A stretch of DNA of 64,000 nt from Haloarcula sp. CBA1127 (GCF_001485575.1 NZ_BCNB01000001.1:207932-271931); one strand, 5' to 3'; positions 1 through 9,259 are shown, counted from the stretch's first letter. Notes: generated by a model not told the origin, from the letters alone. A program made the numbers and translations.

Positions 1-1098
1 GCCTGTCTGCAGTTCATGCTCCGAGAGTTCTGCGGACGGAGCGAGGAACTCAGCAGGGTCGAATGCAGTCAGTTCCTCACCCTCCGAGACTTTGTCAGGC
101 CAGTCCGGATTGGCGAGTGCGCTCGTCGCCAGCGTTACGAGGTCGGCACCGGCATCGACCTTCTCGCGTGCTGCGTCAGGCGTTCCAAGCCCGCCGTTGT
201 CGATGATGACTGTCTCATCGGCGGCGTACTCAGTTGCGGCACCGGCCAGGGTCGGTCCGTCGTCACCAAACGCTGGCGTGGTCGCATCGGGTTCAGTAAC
301 GTGGATGTAGTCGGCACCAGCCGCCGACAGTTCATCGAAAAACACCGCTGCGGCGTCCTCGCCTTCGGGCCACCGGTGTGTCTCGTCAAGGGCGGTCGAC
401 TGTGAGACACGGATGCCAACGACGAAATCGGCAGGTGTCGCCTCGTCAATCGCGGCGACAACCTCACGCGGATAGCGCACCCGGTTTGCGGGCTTACCGC
501 CGTACTCGTCGTCACGTTGATTGAACTCTGCCGAGAGGAATTCGTGAAGCAGGTACCCATTTGCACCGTGGATTTCGACACCATCGAACCCCGCTTCGAT
601 GGCGTTCTGTGCCGAGGTAACGAACGAGTCACGGATATCGGCTAGCTCATCGACCGTGGCTGCTTTGGGCGTAGGAAATTCACCGCTCCCGCCGTAGGCT
701 TCGGCCTTTTGTCCCTCCGGTTGCACCGCCGACGGGGCAATCGTCTGTTCCCCGTCGATATGTGGATTCCCCTGACTCTGTGCCCCGGCGTGCATCAACT
801 GGGCGAAGATCGGGACACCAGCGTCGTGGACTGCCTCGGTAACCTGTTTCCAGGCCGCCGCTTGCGTGTCGGTCGCCAGCCCTGGCTGGTTCAGATACCC
901 CTGGCTGTATGCGTTGTCTGGATACGTCCCCTCTGTAATAAGGAACGAGAACCCACCGTCAGCGAACCGCTGATAGTACTGTGCCATCTCCGCCGTCGCA
1001 TGGCCGTCGTCGGTGGCGCTCACCCGTGTCATCGGCGCGAGGCCAACTCGGTTGTCTAACGACAACTCGTTGAGTGTAGTTCCGTCGAACAGTGTCAC
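1..1098 (-). CDS. NADH:flavin oxidoreductase, Old Yellow Enzyme family (3' end beyond window)
   Basis: This is an FMN-dependent TIM-barrel ene-reductase of the OYE/YqjM kind, which would reduce activated C=C bonds or other electrophiles using NAD(P)H; the real substrate cannot be told. I translated the minus strand from a GTG at 1098 (start V-T-L-F-D-G-T), the first usable start after an upstream in-frame stop. The frame stays open for 366 codons to the window edge, close to the usual family length, so little is missing. The family signature around residues 165-195 is clear: H-G-A-N-G-Y-L-L, then F-L-S, N-x-R-x-D and Y-G-G. The N-terminal L-A-P-M-T-R flavin-site segment and the C-terminal I-I-D-N-G-G strand are also present. 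It is divergent from the sugar-phosphate importer and the shared gap contains several inverted repeats. Confidence 0.85.
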   Translation of the reverse strand, partial: MTLFDGTTLNELSLDNRVGLAPMTRVSATDDGHATAEMAQYYQRFADGGFSFLITEGTYPDNAYSQGYLNQPGLATDTQAAAWKQVTEAVHDAGVPIFAQLMHAGAQSQGNPHIDGEQTIAPSAVQPEGQKAEAYGGSGEFPTPKAATVDELADIRDSFVTSAQNAIEAGFDGVEIHGANGYLLHEFLSAEFNQRDDEYGGKPANRVRYPREVVAAIDEATPADFVVGIRVSQSTALDETHRWPEGEDAAAVFFDELSAAGADYIHVTEPDATTPAFGDDGPTLAGAATEYAADETVIIDNGGLGTPDAAREKVDAGADLVTLATSALANPDWPDKVSEGEELTAFDPAEFLAPSAELSEHELQTG

Positions 1099-1131
1099 AC
1101 CATTCGGTAAGCGGATAAGACAATTAACGGC

Positions 1132-1153
1132 TGGTTCAGCATACGCCGAACCA
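1132..1153. promoter_or_regulatory. imperfect inverted repeat upstream of the OYE-family gene
   Basis: The arms tggttcagc (1132-1140) and gccgaacca (1145-1153) match at 8 of 9 positions around a 4-base spacer. They lie between a TATA-like AT-rich stretch (about 1164-1183, minus-strand sense) and the GTG start at 1098. That is a normal place for a repressor operator. Function is inferred from position and symmetry only. Confidence 0.4.
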
Positions 1154-1188
1154 GTCCTCTTTGAGTGAAAAGATAATAAATTTGCAAT

Positions 1189-1206
1189 TTCGAAGCACGC
1201 TTCGAA
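1189..1206. promoter_or_regulatory. perfect 8-bp-arm palindrome in the divergent intergenic region
   Basis: ttcgaagc and gcttcgaa flank a 2-base centre. The 18-base site lies between the divergent OYE gene and the binding-protein gene. Three further GTCAC/GTGAC half-sites follow at 1211-1215, 1222-1226 and 1234-1238, evenly spaced at 11-12 bases. A dimeric regulator acting on one or both promoters is likely; which protein binds is unknown. Confidence 0.45.
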
Positions 1207-1373
1207 TGTGGTCACTCTGGCGTGACTGGGAGAGTCACCAAACGCACGGAGTACCGGAAGCCAGCCGCTCACTTGCTACGTCTATCGTTCAGTTATGACG
1301 CCCATATACGCGTACTGTCTGCTATAGAGAGAAATTATAATCATTCATCTTTCATGCCTTGGTCGCACAGGAT

Positions 1374-2735
1374 ATGGTTCACAGTGGTGGCGGGTACGAC
1401 CATGTATCGCGGCGGTCGGTTCTGAAAGCATCGGGGACTGCACTCACGGTTGGGACCGTGGGGTTGGCCGGGTGTAGCAGTAGTAGCGGTGCCAGTGTCC
1501 GGCCAGTCAACGAAGACAGTCTCACTATCTGGCATGCTATGGGTGGGACCAACGGTGAGACGCTGCAGGGGTTAGTCGACCAGTTCCAGTCCGAGACAGA
1601 TATCAACGCCAACCTCGTTTTTCAGGACTCTTACGAGGGAGTGCTGACGAACACACTGAGCGCACTCGACTCCGGCGAGGTCCCTGATGTCTTCCAGATC
1701 GACAGTCTGTTCGCCCAGCAAGTCCTCGATACGGACGCAGTCGAGCCCGTCGAGAACTTGCTCTCCGACGACTACCCGGTCGATGACTTTCTATCAAACG
1801 TGACCTCGTTTTTCACCATCGATGATACGCTCACATCGATGCCGTTCAACAACTCCAACGCGATTCTCTATTACAACCGGTCGGCGTTTGAGGAAGCCGG
1901 GCTCGACCCGGACAGCCCGCCGACAACGCTTGAGGAAGTGCGTAGTTACTCACAGACGCTTGTCGACGAAGGGGTCACCGAAGCTGGGCTCACCTGGCCG
2001 AACCACGTCTGGTTCGTCGAGCACTTCTACTCTGTCGACGGACAGACGCTACTCGACGCCGAGAACGGCCATGCCGGCCAGCCGACGACGATGCACACGG
2101 ACAACAGCACGGCTCGGTCGCTGTATGAGTGGTGGCACGAGATGGCTGATAACGGCCTGTTCAGCAACCCCGGAATCGAGGCCTGGGGGGAAGCAACGTC
2201 CACATTCCTTACCGGGAAAGCCGCTATGTTGATGACCTCGACGGCATCGGTCACTGGTATCCGCTCCGGCGCAGAGGAAAACGGATTCGAGGTCGACAAC
2301 GCATTTTACCCGACGATTGACGGCGATCGAACCGGGCCGGTTATCGGTGGTGCTTCGTGGTTCGTTCCCTCCGGACTGCCACAGGAGCGCCAGGACGACA
2401 TCGGCAGCTTCCTCGAATTCATGGGACGACCGGAATCACAGATCACCTGGCACAAGGGGACTGGCTACTACCCGATTCGACAGAGCGCTGTCGAGCAGCT
2501 CGAAAACGACGGCTGGTTTGCGGAGAACCCGATGTACCGAACCGCGTTCGACCAGTTGACACAGGCCGAGAGCACGCCGGCGACGAAACGGATGCTCATC
2601 GGTCCAGCTCGACAGGTCCAGACAACAATTCAGGATATGTCAGTCGAGCTGTTCAGTGGCGATGTCGGCGTCGACGAGGGACTCTCCGAGCTGAAATCGG
2701 CCGTCGAAGACGAACTGGACCGATACTACAGCTAA
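1374..2735 (+). CDS. ABC transporter substrate-binding lipoprotein, sugar/glycerol-3-phosphate type (UgpB-like)
   Basis: This is the extracytoplasmic binding protein of an ABC importer (solute-binding family 1, MalE/UgpB fold). The preferred start is the ATG at 1374. It places the Tat motif R-R-S-V-L-K at residues 13-18 and a lipobox L-A-G-C with Cys34, so the 453-aa protein should be exported folded and lipid-anchored. An upstream TTG at 1359 would only add five residues. The mature part begins L-T-I-W-H-A-M-G-G, typical of this family. It is followed with a one-base overlap (TAATG) by a permease. The neighbouring glycerophosphodiesterase makes glycerol-3-phosphate or glycerophosphodiesters the best substrate guess; a sugar is the main alternative. 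Confidence 0.85.
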   Translation: MVHSGGGYDHVSRRSVLKASGTALTVGTVGLAGCSSSSGASVRPVNEDSLTIWHAMGGTNGETLQGLVDQFQSETDINANLVFQDSYEGVLTNTLSALDSGEVPDVFQIDSLFAQQVLDTDAVEPVENLLSDDYPVDDFLSNVTSFFTIDDTLTSMPFNNSNAILYYNRSAFEEAGLDPDSPPTTLEEVRSYSQTLVDEGVTEAGLTWPNHVWFVEHFYSVDGQTLLDAENGHAGQPTTMHTDNSTARSLYEWWHEMADNGLFSNPGIEAWGEATSTFLTGKAAMLMTSTASVTGIRSGAEENGFEVDNAFYPTIDGDRTGPVIGGASWFVPSGLPQERQDDIGSFLEFMGRPESQITWHKGTGYYPIRQSAVEQLENDGWFAENPMYRTAFDQLTQAESTPATKRMLIGPARQVQTTIQDMSVELFSGDVGVDEGLSELKSAVEDELDRYYS

Positions 2736-3619
2736 TGTCCACACGCGAAGTCTTTACGGACCGCCTGCAGGCCGGCGTGTTGCTGTTACCGACGATGGTC
2801 GTATCGCTGGTGTTCCTCTACTACCCGACGGTCCGTGCAGTTGGACTCAGTTTGTACCGGGCCTCGCTTGCCCGAGGTGACGTGTTCGTCGGGCTCGAGA
2901 ACTACAGACGGTTAGCCAGCTCCTCGGAGTATCTCCGGAGCGTCCTGATTTCGGTGCTGTTCGCTGTGTGTGTCGTCGTCGGCGTAATGGCCGTTGCCCT
3001 GTGTGTCTCCTTCCTTATCCACGAGATTGATGTCGGAAAGGGGCTGTATCTGGTGGCGGTTATTTGGCCGTACGCACTGCCGCCGGCCGTCGCCGGGCTC
3101 GTGTTCCTGTTTATTGCACACCCGAACATCGGTATCTTCACGAGCTACATCGAGGCCCTTGGCGTCAATGTCAACTGGTTCAGCAACGGTCCGCAGGCGT
3201 TTGTTGTCGTACTGATTGCGGCAGTCTGGAAGCAGATCGGGTACAATGTTATCTTCATGACAGCCGCGCTCGGCAACGTCCCCGAGTCGCTGACTGAGAC
3301 CGCCGAGCTCGACGGCGTCTCCCGAACGCAGCGACTGCTGCGCGTGTACGTCCCGATCATCTCGCCGACGCTCGTGTTTCTGGTCATCATGAACACGATC
3401 TACGGCTTTTTCGGGACGTTCCCGATGGTCGATCTCATGACGAAAGGTGGGCCCGCCGGTGCGACAAATATCCTCATTTATGACCTCTACCGGACCGCCT
3501 TCCAGTTCTACGAGTTTGGATTCGCCTCGGCGAAGTCCGTTGTGCTGTTCATCGCTGTTGGGCTGTTGATGTACGGTCAGTTCCGGCTGAGCGACAGATA
3601 TGCCTACTACGGAGGATAA
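2735..3619 (+). CDS. ABC transporter permease, UgpA/MalF type
   Basis: This inner-membrane permease of 294 aa has about six hydrophobic segments, starting with a helix around residues 16-38. The ATG at 2735 overlaps the stop of the binding protein by one base, which fixes the start. The conserved EAA loop that docks on the ATPase is seen near residues 187-210 (E-T-A-E-L-D-G-V, then Y-V-P-I-I-S-P-T). It forms a heterodimer with the next permease. The operon order binding protein, permease, permease, ATPase is the standard arrangement for this importer class. Confidence 0.88.
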   Translation: MSTREVFTDRLQAGVLLLPTMVVSLVFLYYPTVRAVGLSLYRASLARGDVFVGLENYRRLASSSEYLRSVLISVLFAVCVVVGVMAVALCVSFLIHEIDVGKGLYLVAVIWPYALPPAVAGLVFLFIAHPNIGIFTSYIEALGVNVNWFSNGPQAFVVVLIAAVWKQIGYNVIFMTAALGNVPESLTETAELDGVSRTQRLLRVYVPIISPTLVFLVIMNTIYGFFGTFPMVDLMTKGGPAGATNILIYDLYRTAFQFYEFGFASAKSVVLFIAVGLLMYGQFRLSDRYAYYGG

Positions 3620-3620
3620 G

Positions 3621-4523
3621 ATGCTCGGCTCACTCCTTACTGCGTTGACCGCCGCTGCTGAGCGCTCCCGGTCTGCGGGACGAACTACCAGTGAACGCCT
3701 CCAGCGATTCGAGACGGAGCAGCTCACGCTGCACATGCTCGCAGCGACCGTCGTGTTCCTGATCGTACTGCCAGTGTTGATCGCGGCGCTCGTCTCCACG
3801 AAGCGGGCGGGTATCGTTACGTCTATCGGCGATCTGGCACCCGGCGGCCACGCGCTGTCGAACTACCGGCGTGCGCTCATCGGCCTCGAATTCTGGCGAT
3901 TTATGCTCAATTCGTTCCTGATGTCTGTTGCCGTCGTCGTCGGGAAACTGATCGTGTCGCTGCTGGCCGCGCTGGTGATCGTCTACTACAGATTCCCGTA
4001 CAAGAACGCCGTGTTCCTGTTTATCCTCTTTACTCTCTTGCTCCCGGTCCCAGTCAGGTTTGTGCCGCTGTATCGCCTGACGACGGAGCTTGGCATGAGT
4101 AACACCTTCTTCGCGATCACGGTCCCGTATCTGGCCAGCGCGACAACCGTGTTCATTCTGCGCCAGCACTTCTTATCGATTCCAGCCTCACTCGTTGAGA
4201 CGGCGAAGGTTGACGGTGTCGGTCCATTGCGGTTCCTGTGGTCTGTCCTGATTCCGATGTCCCGTGCCGTTCTCGTGGGCGTGTCGGTGATCATGTTCGT
4301 CTACACGTGGAATCAGTACCTCTGGCCGCTGGTGATCATCAACGCTGAGAGCCTGCAGGTCGCACAGGTCGGGCTGAGTCTGCTTCGCGGCCAGGCCAGC
4401 ACCGGTGAAGTGGCCTGGTCCATGGTGATGACCGGGTCGATGCTGACCCTGTTGCCACCGCTGGCGCTGCTAGTGCTGTTCCGACGACAGCTGCTGGAGA
4501 CGTTCACGATTCAACAAAAATGA
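3621..4523 (+). CDS. ABC transporter permease, UgpE/MalG type
   Basis: This is the second membrane permease of the importer (300 aa from this start). I chose the ATG at 3621 because a strong ribosome-binding site, GGAGG at 3611-3615, sits five bases upstream; an in-frame ATG at 3600 would overlap the previous gene by 20 bases. A long, charged N-terminus precedes the first helix (about residues 35-57). The EAA loop reads E-T-A-K-V-D-G-V, then L-I-P-M-S-R-A-V. The C-terminal F-T-I-Q-Q-K ending is typical of UgpE/MalG proteins. Confidence 0.88.
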   Translation: MLGSLLTALTAAAERSRSAGRTTSERLQRFETEQLTLHMLAATVVFLIVLPVLIAALVSTKRAGIVTSIGDLAPGGHALSNYRRALIGLEFWRFMLNSFLMSVAVVVGKLIVSLLAALVIVYYRFPYKNAVFLFILFTLLLPVPVRFVPLYRLTTELGMSNTFFAITVPYLASATTVFILRQHFLSIPASLVETAKVDGVGPLRFLWSVLIPMSRAVLVGVSVIMFVYTWNQYLWPLVIINAESLQVAQVGLSLLRGQASTGEVAWSMVMTGSMLTLLPPLALLVLFRRQLLETFTIQQK

Positions 4524-4532
4524 GAGGAAATT

Positions 4533-5672
4533 ATGACTGACGTAACCTTACAGGACGTACGAAAGGAATTCGATGGTGTCGTCGCCGTGAAAAATATCGA
4601 CCTCCAGATCCCGGACGGGGCGTTCGTGACGGTGGTCGGGCCGAGTGGTTGTGGCAAAAGCACCACGCTCCGGCTGATCGCCGGGCTGGAGCAGGCTACT
4701 GACGGCAATATCCGGATGGGCGATCAGGACGTCACCGGCGTCGAACCGAAAAACCGGGACGTCGCGATGGTGTTCCAGAACTACGCACTGTACCCGCACA
4801 TGACCGCGCGCCGGAACATCACGTTCGGCATGAAGTCGGCCGGTGACTTCAGTGACGAGGAGATCGACCGTCAGGTGGCAGAAGCCGCATCGGTGCTCGA
4901 CATCGACGACCTGCTCGACCGAACGCCCGGCGAGCTATCCGGCGGTGAACGACAGCGAGTCGCACTCGGTCGCGCATTAGTCCGGGACCCGGAGGTGTTC
5001 CTCATGGACGAACCGCTGTCGAACCTCGACGCCAAACTCCGGATCAAGATGCGGGCTGAACTGGCGAAACTCCACAGCGAATTCGGCACTACCACAATCT
5101 ACGTGACCCACGACCAGACAGAGGCGCTGACGCTCGGTGACCGGGTGGTGGTGATGAACGACGGCCGCATCCAGCAGGTCGACAGCCCACAGCGGCTGTA
5201 CGACTACCCCGAGACTCGGTTCGTCGCGGAGTTCATCGGCGACCCCGCGATGAACATGCTCTCCGTGGATCTCTCCCGTGATGGGACTGGATACGAGGCC
5301 GTCGGGCCGACGTTTCGCATCCCGTTACCCGAGGGCGACGGTTTGGAAACAGCCGCCGGAGGTCAGGCGTTGCTAGGCGTTCGGCCGGAGAGCCTTTCGG
5401 TGGCTGATTCGGCCAACCGAAGCTCGTTCGACGCTGAAGTAACCGTCACCGAACCGCTCGGTGATAGCCTCCTGCTGGAGTGTCGGACCGGCGATCAGGA
5501 GTTCAAACTACACGCCGAACCCCGAACGGCCGTCGAGCCGGGCGACCGAGTTACGTTGACAGTTGAGACCGAGCGGCTCCACCTGTTCGACCCACAGACG
5601 GGCGAGGCCATCTATCACGCAGCGGCGGCGCAACCACCCGAAGAAACTGGTCCCATCGATAGCACTCTCTAG
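4533..5672 (+). CDS. ABC transporter ATP-binding protein, UgpC/MalK type
   Basis: This 379-aa ATPase powers the importer from the cytoplasmic face. Walker A is G-P-S-G-C-G-K-S-T (about residues 35-43), the ABC signature is L-S-G-G-E-R-Q, Walker B is V-F-L-M-D-E-P, and the switch His is in Y-V-T-H-D-Q. The C-terminal third is a TOBE/MalK-type regulatory domain with V-R-P-E-S. A GAGGA ribosome-binding site precedes the ATG at 4533, ten bases after the permease stop. ATPases of this class can be shared between importers, so it may also serve other systems. Confidence 0.9.
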   Translation: MTDVTLQDVRKEFDGVVAVKNIDLQIPDGAFVTVVGPSGCGKSTTLRLIAGLEQATDGNIRMGDQDVTGVEPKNRDVAMVFQNYALYPHMTARRNITFGMKSAGDFSDEEIDRQVAEAASVLDIDDLLDRTPGELSGGERQRVALGRALVRDPEVFLMDEPLSNLDAKLRIKMRAELAKLHSEFGTTTIYVTHDQTEALTLGDRVVVMNDGRIQQVDSPQRLYDYPETRFVAEFIGDPAMNMLSVDLSRDGTGYEAVGPTFRIPLPEGDGLETAAGGQALLGVRPESLSVADSANRSSFDAEVTVTEPLGDSLLLECRTGDQEFKLHAEPRTAVEPGDRVTLTVETERLHLFDPQTGEAIYHAAAAQPPEETGPIDSTL

Positions 5673-6046
5673 ATTTTCTGACTGATTCTCTATCCTCCGA
5701 CTGACGCGAGGGCACCGACATCTTCGGCTCGATCCGGTGCTGCGGCCGTCTCGAACGCGACGACTGGAATCGACCACAAGGGATAGTGGCAGAACGCTGT
5801 CTCAGAGCCGCTGCTAGCGAGAACGCTGTGCAAGCTCATTTCCGTCCGATTCGCTTGTTAAATGTAGTCTAAACACAACAAAGCCGGAGATACATCCGGT
5901 ATTTGTGCTATATATGAATATATACCTCCACTCTACAACCGTTTCTACCGCTGTATAACCAAAATAAACTCAAGAAAACGCAACGGTATATACTGATATG
6001 TGCAATCAATAGTTATATATAGATTGTGTAGGTAATAGGCCACGGA
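5673..6046. other. 374-base gap between the importer ATPase and the phosphodiesterase
   Basis: No convincing coding sequence is seen. The first half has ordinary composition and the second half is AT-rich. A short hairpin, CCGGA (5884-5888) with TCCGG (5895-5899), may help end the importer transcript. A TATA-like stretch lies at 6011-6022 just before the next gene. Confidence 0.6.
6011..6022 (+). promoter_or_regulatory. TATA-like box of the glycerophosphodiesterase gene
   Basis: The AT-rich stretch agttatatatag is centred about 30 bases before the ATG at 6047, the spacing expected for an archaeal promoter giving a nearly leaderless transcript. It implies that this gene can be expressed separately from the importer. 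Confidence 0.5.
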
Positions 6047-6991
6047 ATGGTTCGAATACCAGACATATGCCGTCGAACCGTGCTGAAGAGTACGTCTGCT
6101 GTCGCACTCGGGTCCATCGTGGGCACTGCGGCTGGCAGGGAAAACGATCACAGCAGTACCGAACCGCCTATCGCTTCCTCACCGATCCTCGCTGCACACC
6201 GTGGCTACCGGGGTCTATATCCGCAAAACACCATCGCCGCAGTTCAGCAGGCAGCGTACGGCGGTCCTAGCAGTCACGAGTACAATACCGATATGATGGA
6301 ATGCGATCTCGTGCCTGCAGGCGGGAAACCCTGGAAGGGTGAGGACTTCGAAATCGTCGTTTTCCACGACGATAAGCTAGACGACCTAACAGACGAATCC
6401 GGATACGTCTGGGAGAACGACGTGCAGACGGTTCTGAACGCTGAAATCCGTGACAGCGGTCAGACGATCCCTCGATTAGACGAGTTCGTCGAAGCGACGC
6501 CGGACAGTATCCCGCTCAATATCGAGTGGAAAGCTGCGGGTGTCTCTCCCGATGATGATGCGTCAGCATCTGCCGTCGAAACTTGGGACCCGTTTACGGA
6601 ACAGGCACTTGATGTCCTCTCCAATCACGAGAACGACTTTATCGTCCAGTCGTTCGAAAAGGCTGCGCTGCAGTCCGTTCGTAACTCAGACTCCGAGGTT
6701 CCGATAGCGTACTTGCTCTGGGACTCAATTGAAGAGGGTCTCTCTGTCGTCCGTGACCTGGACGCGGAGTACATCCAGCCGCCGTACAATATGATCATGA
6801 ACACGCCCTTCTTCAACGAGGACTACTACCTCGAAGACCCGGATTTCGCCGAGATCGATCTGGTCGAGACCGCTCACGAGGAAGGTCGGAAGGTAATCCC
6901 GTACACGATAACGACATGGCATCAGGCGGAGAAGCTCGTCGAGGCCGGTGTTGACGGAATCATCGCTGACTACCCCGGCGTGCTCGACTGA
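6047..6991 (+). CDS. Tat-exported glycerophosphodiester phosphodiesterase
   Basis: It hydrolyses glycerophosphodiesters to an alcohol and glycerol-3-phosphate, here outside the membrane. The 314-aa protein starts with a Tat signal (R-R-T-V-L-K, residues 9-14, then a short hydrophobic core ending near A-A-G). It has no lipobox Cys, so it should be released or surface-held. The GDPD fold is clear: the catalytic H-R-G with downstream P-Q-N-T, E-C-D-L with a following F-H-D-D, I-E-W-K, and the C-terminal G-I-I-A-D-Y-P. It lies just downstream of the Ugp-like importer, which would take up its product. That pairing is known for Ugp systems; the joint role here is inferred. Confidence 0.9.
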   Translation: MVRIPDICRRTVLKSTSAVALGSIVGTAAGRENDHSSTEPPIASSPILAAHRGYRGLYPQNTIAAVQQAAYGGPSSHEYNTDMMECDLVPAGGKPWKGEDFEIVVFHDDKLDDLTDESGYVWENDVQTVLNAEIRDSGQTIPRLDEFVEATPDSIPLNIEWKAAGVSPDDDASASAVETWDPFTEQALDVLSNHENDFIVQSFEKAALQSVRNSDSEVPIAYLLWDSIEEGLSVVRDLDAEYIQPPYNMIMNTPFFNEDYYLEDPDFAEIDLVETAHEEGRKVIPYTITTWHQAEKLVEAGVDGIIADYPGVLD

Positions 6992-7044
6992 ACTTTTGGG
7001 GTATCGAGACCGCTGGAAACAGTTACTCCCTCCCTTTTCCGGAC

Positions 7045-7836
7045 CTACTGTCCGTGTTCTACGATCGCTGCCAGCTCTGAAAGGTCGGTCACAACGTGGT
7101 CAGGACTCACGTCACTTTCTTCTAACTCCGCCGTACTGGTAACGCCAGTTAGTGGCAGTACCGTTTCCATCCCGGCCTGGTTTCCCATTCTGATGTCTGT
7201 CCCGAGGCGATCACCGATCATGAGACAGTGCTCCGGCTCACTACCGAGGCGTTCCAGCGCCATCTGAAGGATGACGTTGGACGGCTTGCCGATCAACTGG
7301 TCCAATTCCTGCCCGGTTACTCCTTCAATTGCCCCGATCATCCCCGCTGCATCGGGTATCTCACCGCCATCCACAGGACACGTTCGATCCGGGTTAGTCG
7401 CAATGAAAAGCGCGTCGTTCTCCGTGAGTGCGATTAGCGCATCCTGTAGCGTCTGGTAATCAAAACCGAAATCAAGTGACGCGATCACAGTGCCTGCTCG
7501 CTCTGGGTCGGTCGTCGTTTTCAGCCCAGCGGCGCGCAACTCCGCAACCAAGGCGTCCTCGCCGATGACGTAGATTTCGCGCTCCGGATACTGCGCGGAT
7601 AGATAATCCGCTGATGCGGTGGCGGACGTGATGATGCCATCACTGCTGCAGTCAATGCCCAGTGCGTTCAGCTTCTCGCAATACTTTTCACGCCGATCAA
7701 TCGGCTTGTTGGTGACGAACAGCGTCGAAAGCCCCGCCTTACGTACTGTCCGTACTCCCTCTGCAGCGTTTTCGACTAACGAATCTCCGCGATAGACTGT
7801 ACCGTCGAGATCGATAATTGCACTGGTGTATGTCAT
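7045..7836 (-). CDS. HAD superfamily class IIA phosphatase (NagD/AraL-like)
   Basis: A 263-aa cytoplasmic phosphatase. The HAD motifs are I-I-D-L-D-G-T (nucleophile Asp near residue 9), F-V-T-N-K, the I-G-K-P-S lysine motif, and M-I-G-D-R-L-G-T-D-I. The long cap between motifs two and three is the class IIA type. The family acts on phosphosugars, glycerol phosphates and p-nitrophenyl phosphate. It is convergent with the glycerophosphodiesterase, 53 bases away, with T-rich sequence between. Together they suggest organophosphate salvage, but the substrate cannot be read from sequence. Confidence 0.85.
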   Translation of the reverse strand: MTYTSAIIDLDGTVYRGDSLVENAAEGVRTVRKAGLSTLFVTNKPIDRREKYCEKLNALGIDCSSDGIITSATASADYLSAQYPEREIYVIGEDALVAELRAAGLKTTTDPERAGTVIASLDFGFDYQTLQDALIALTENDALFIATNPDRTCPVDGGEIPDAAGMIGAIEGVTGQELDQLIGKPSNVILQMALERLGSEPEHCLMIGDRLGTDIRMGNQAGMETVLPLTGVTSTAELEESDVSPDHVVTDLSELAAIVEHGQ

Positions 7837-7957
7837 CTAGCGTCCTCCGTCTCAAACCGTGACGCTTCCGCAGAAGCCACTGCTGCCGAGATCACAGGCG
7901 CTTTCTTCACTGCAGGGACCGTGGCGACCCTCGAAACACGCCGATAGCTCTGTCCGT

Positions 7958-9259
7958 TCATACTAATTGGATGCTGATAACCACGCCGCCGATTCCGATC
8001 AGCGACAAGTAGAGTGACTTTCGCACCACCGGCGCTAGCAGTGAGCGGTTGATACTCGTTGCAAACCCGATTTTCACGAGGATACTGGAGAGCGTCCCGG
8101 CCAGCACACCCTGCGCCGCTACTGCCGGCGATATTTGACCAGTCGACGTCAGCGTTACTGCGGTCGTTGTCGTCGTGCCGCTCGATACGATTCCGCTGAG
8201 GAAGCTCGTAATCAGGAAGCCGGCTGTTCCGAATATGCGCTGTGCTCCGGCGGTGAGAACCAAGACCGCGAGGAAGAGCAGTCCGAATTTCAGCGCGTTC
8301 GCGCTGCTAAACGGCGAGTCGAAATCTAGTTCCAGATCACCCTCCCAGTCGCTATCGTAATATGCGAGTCCGACGCCACTAATCGCGATCAGGCCGAGGG
8401 GCAGTCCAACACTGACTGCCGACTCGGGGACGAATGCAACGATGATTGCTAAATTACGGACTGCCATCGCCGCATCGGCGATCAGTATCGTTCCCACCGC
8501 GAGTTCTGTGATCCCAGCGTTGCCTTTTGCACGGCCCGCGATTTCGCCGATCACAGCAGTGGAGTTCACCAGACCACCGAAGAAGCCGGTGACTGCGATC
8601 CCCTTGCTCCCGTATCGCTGCATCACGATATAGTTGACAAACCCGATCCCACTGACTGCAATCACGAGCATCCAGACCAGTTTCGGATCAATCGCATCCC
8701 ATGGCCCGTACGTTCCGCCGGGCAGGAGCGGATACACGACAAACGAGATGATCGCAAACTCACCGGCGCTGCGTACTTCTTCTCGCGATAGCTGGTTTGC
8801 AAAGTCGTGTAGCTCCCTTCGAAGGACTAGTAGGAACGATGACGTTATACCGATGATGACGCCGATCAGGACGTGATCGGCTCCAACCAAAATCCCGACC
8901 GCGTACGCGACAAGGAGTGAAGTCGACGTTGTCAGGGACAGCCCGGAGTCCAACTCACTATCCTCGCCGGTCCACTGTGCGACTATGCCCCGGATCCCAA
9001 GCAACCCTCCTTGAACGAGTACCAGTGCCCCTCCCGAAGCAAGTAGTATCGGCTCGTTGAGCGACATTGCGGCAGCGCCGACCAGGCTGGTCAGCGTAAA
9101 CGTGCGGATTCCTGCCGACTTGTTGGCCCACTCTCGTTCGAGCCCAAGCAGCATACCAAGTGCACCTGCAATAAAAAGGTGTAGTATCTCAGGATCGATA
9201 GTTATCCCATCTATACCTCCGAAAACGGCCGTATTCGCGATTGCACTCATTACAGTCAT
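7958..9259 (-). CDS. MgtC/SapB family membrane protein with DUF4010 domain
   Basis: A 433-aa polytopic membrane protein. The N-terminal third is an MgtC/SapB domain (G-M-L-L-G-L-E-R-E near residues 35-45, then R-T-F-T-L). The C-terminal two thirds is DUF4010, with many helices and the N-S-T-A-V and S-G-T-T-T-T segments. The family is linked to Mg2+ limitation or membrane potential in bacteria; in archaea its role is not established. A TATA-like ttttatatag (9287-9297, minus sense) lies about 33 bases before the start. A second ATG three codons in is an equally good start. Confidence 0.85.
   Translation of the reverse strand: MTVMSAIANTAVFGGIDGITIDPEILHLFIAGALGMLLGLEREWANKSAGIRTFTLTSLVGAAAMSLNEPILLASGGALVLVQGGLLGIRGIVAQWTGEDSELDSGLSLTTSTSLLVAYAVGILVGADHVLIGVIIGITSSFLLVLRRELHDFANQLSREEVRSAGEFAIISFVVYPLLPGGTYGPWDAIDPKLVWMLVIAVSGIGFVNYIVMQRYGSKGIAVTGFFGGLVNSTAVIGEIAGRAKGNAGITELAVGTILIADAAMAVRNLAIIVAFVPESAVSVGLPLGLIAISGVGLAYYDSDWEGDLELDFDSPFSSANALKFGLLFLAVLVLTAGAQRIFGTAGFLITSFLSGIVSSGTTTTTAVTLTSTGQISPAVAAQGVLAGTLSSILVKIGFATSINRSLLAPVVRKSLYLSLIGIGGVVISIQLV

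Noticed and set aside
135..632. 165-codon minus-strand open frame
   Set aside because: It lies inside the OYE-family gene in another frame, and the translation is Arg/Ser/Thr-rich with no family pattern; the true frame shows H-G-A-N-G-Y and Y-G-G motifs.
2912..3799. 295-codon minus-strand frame across the two Ugp-type permeases
   Set aside because: Both permease genes on the plus strand have clear EAA loops and hydrophobic helices; the antisense product is hydrophilic and Arg-rich.
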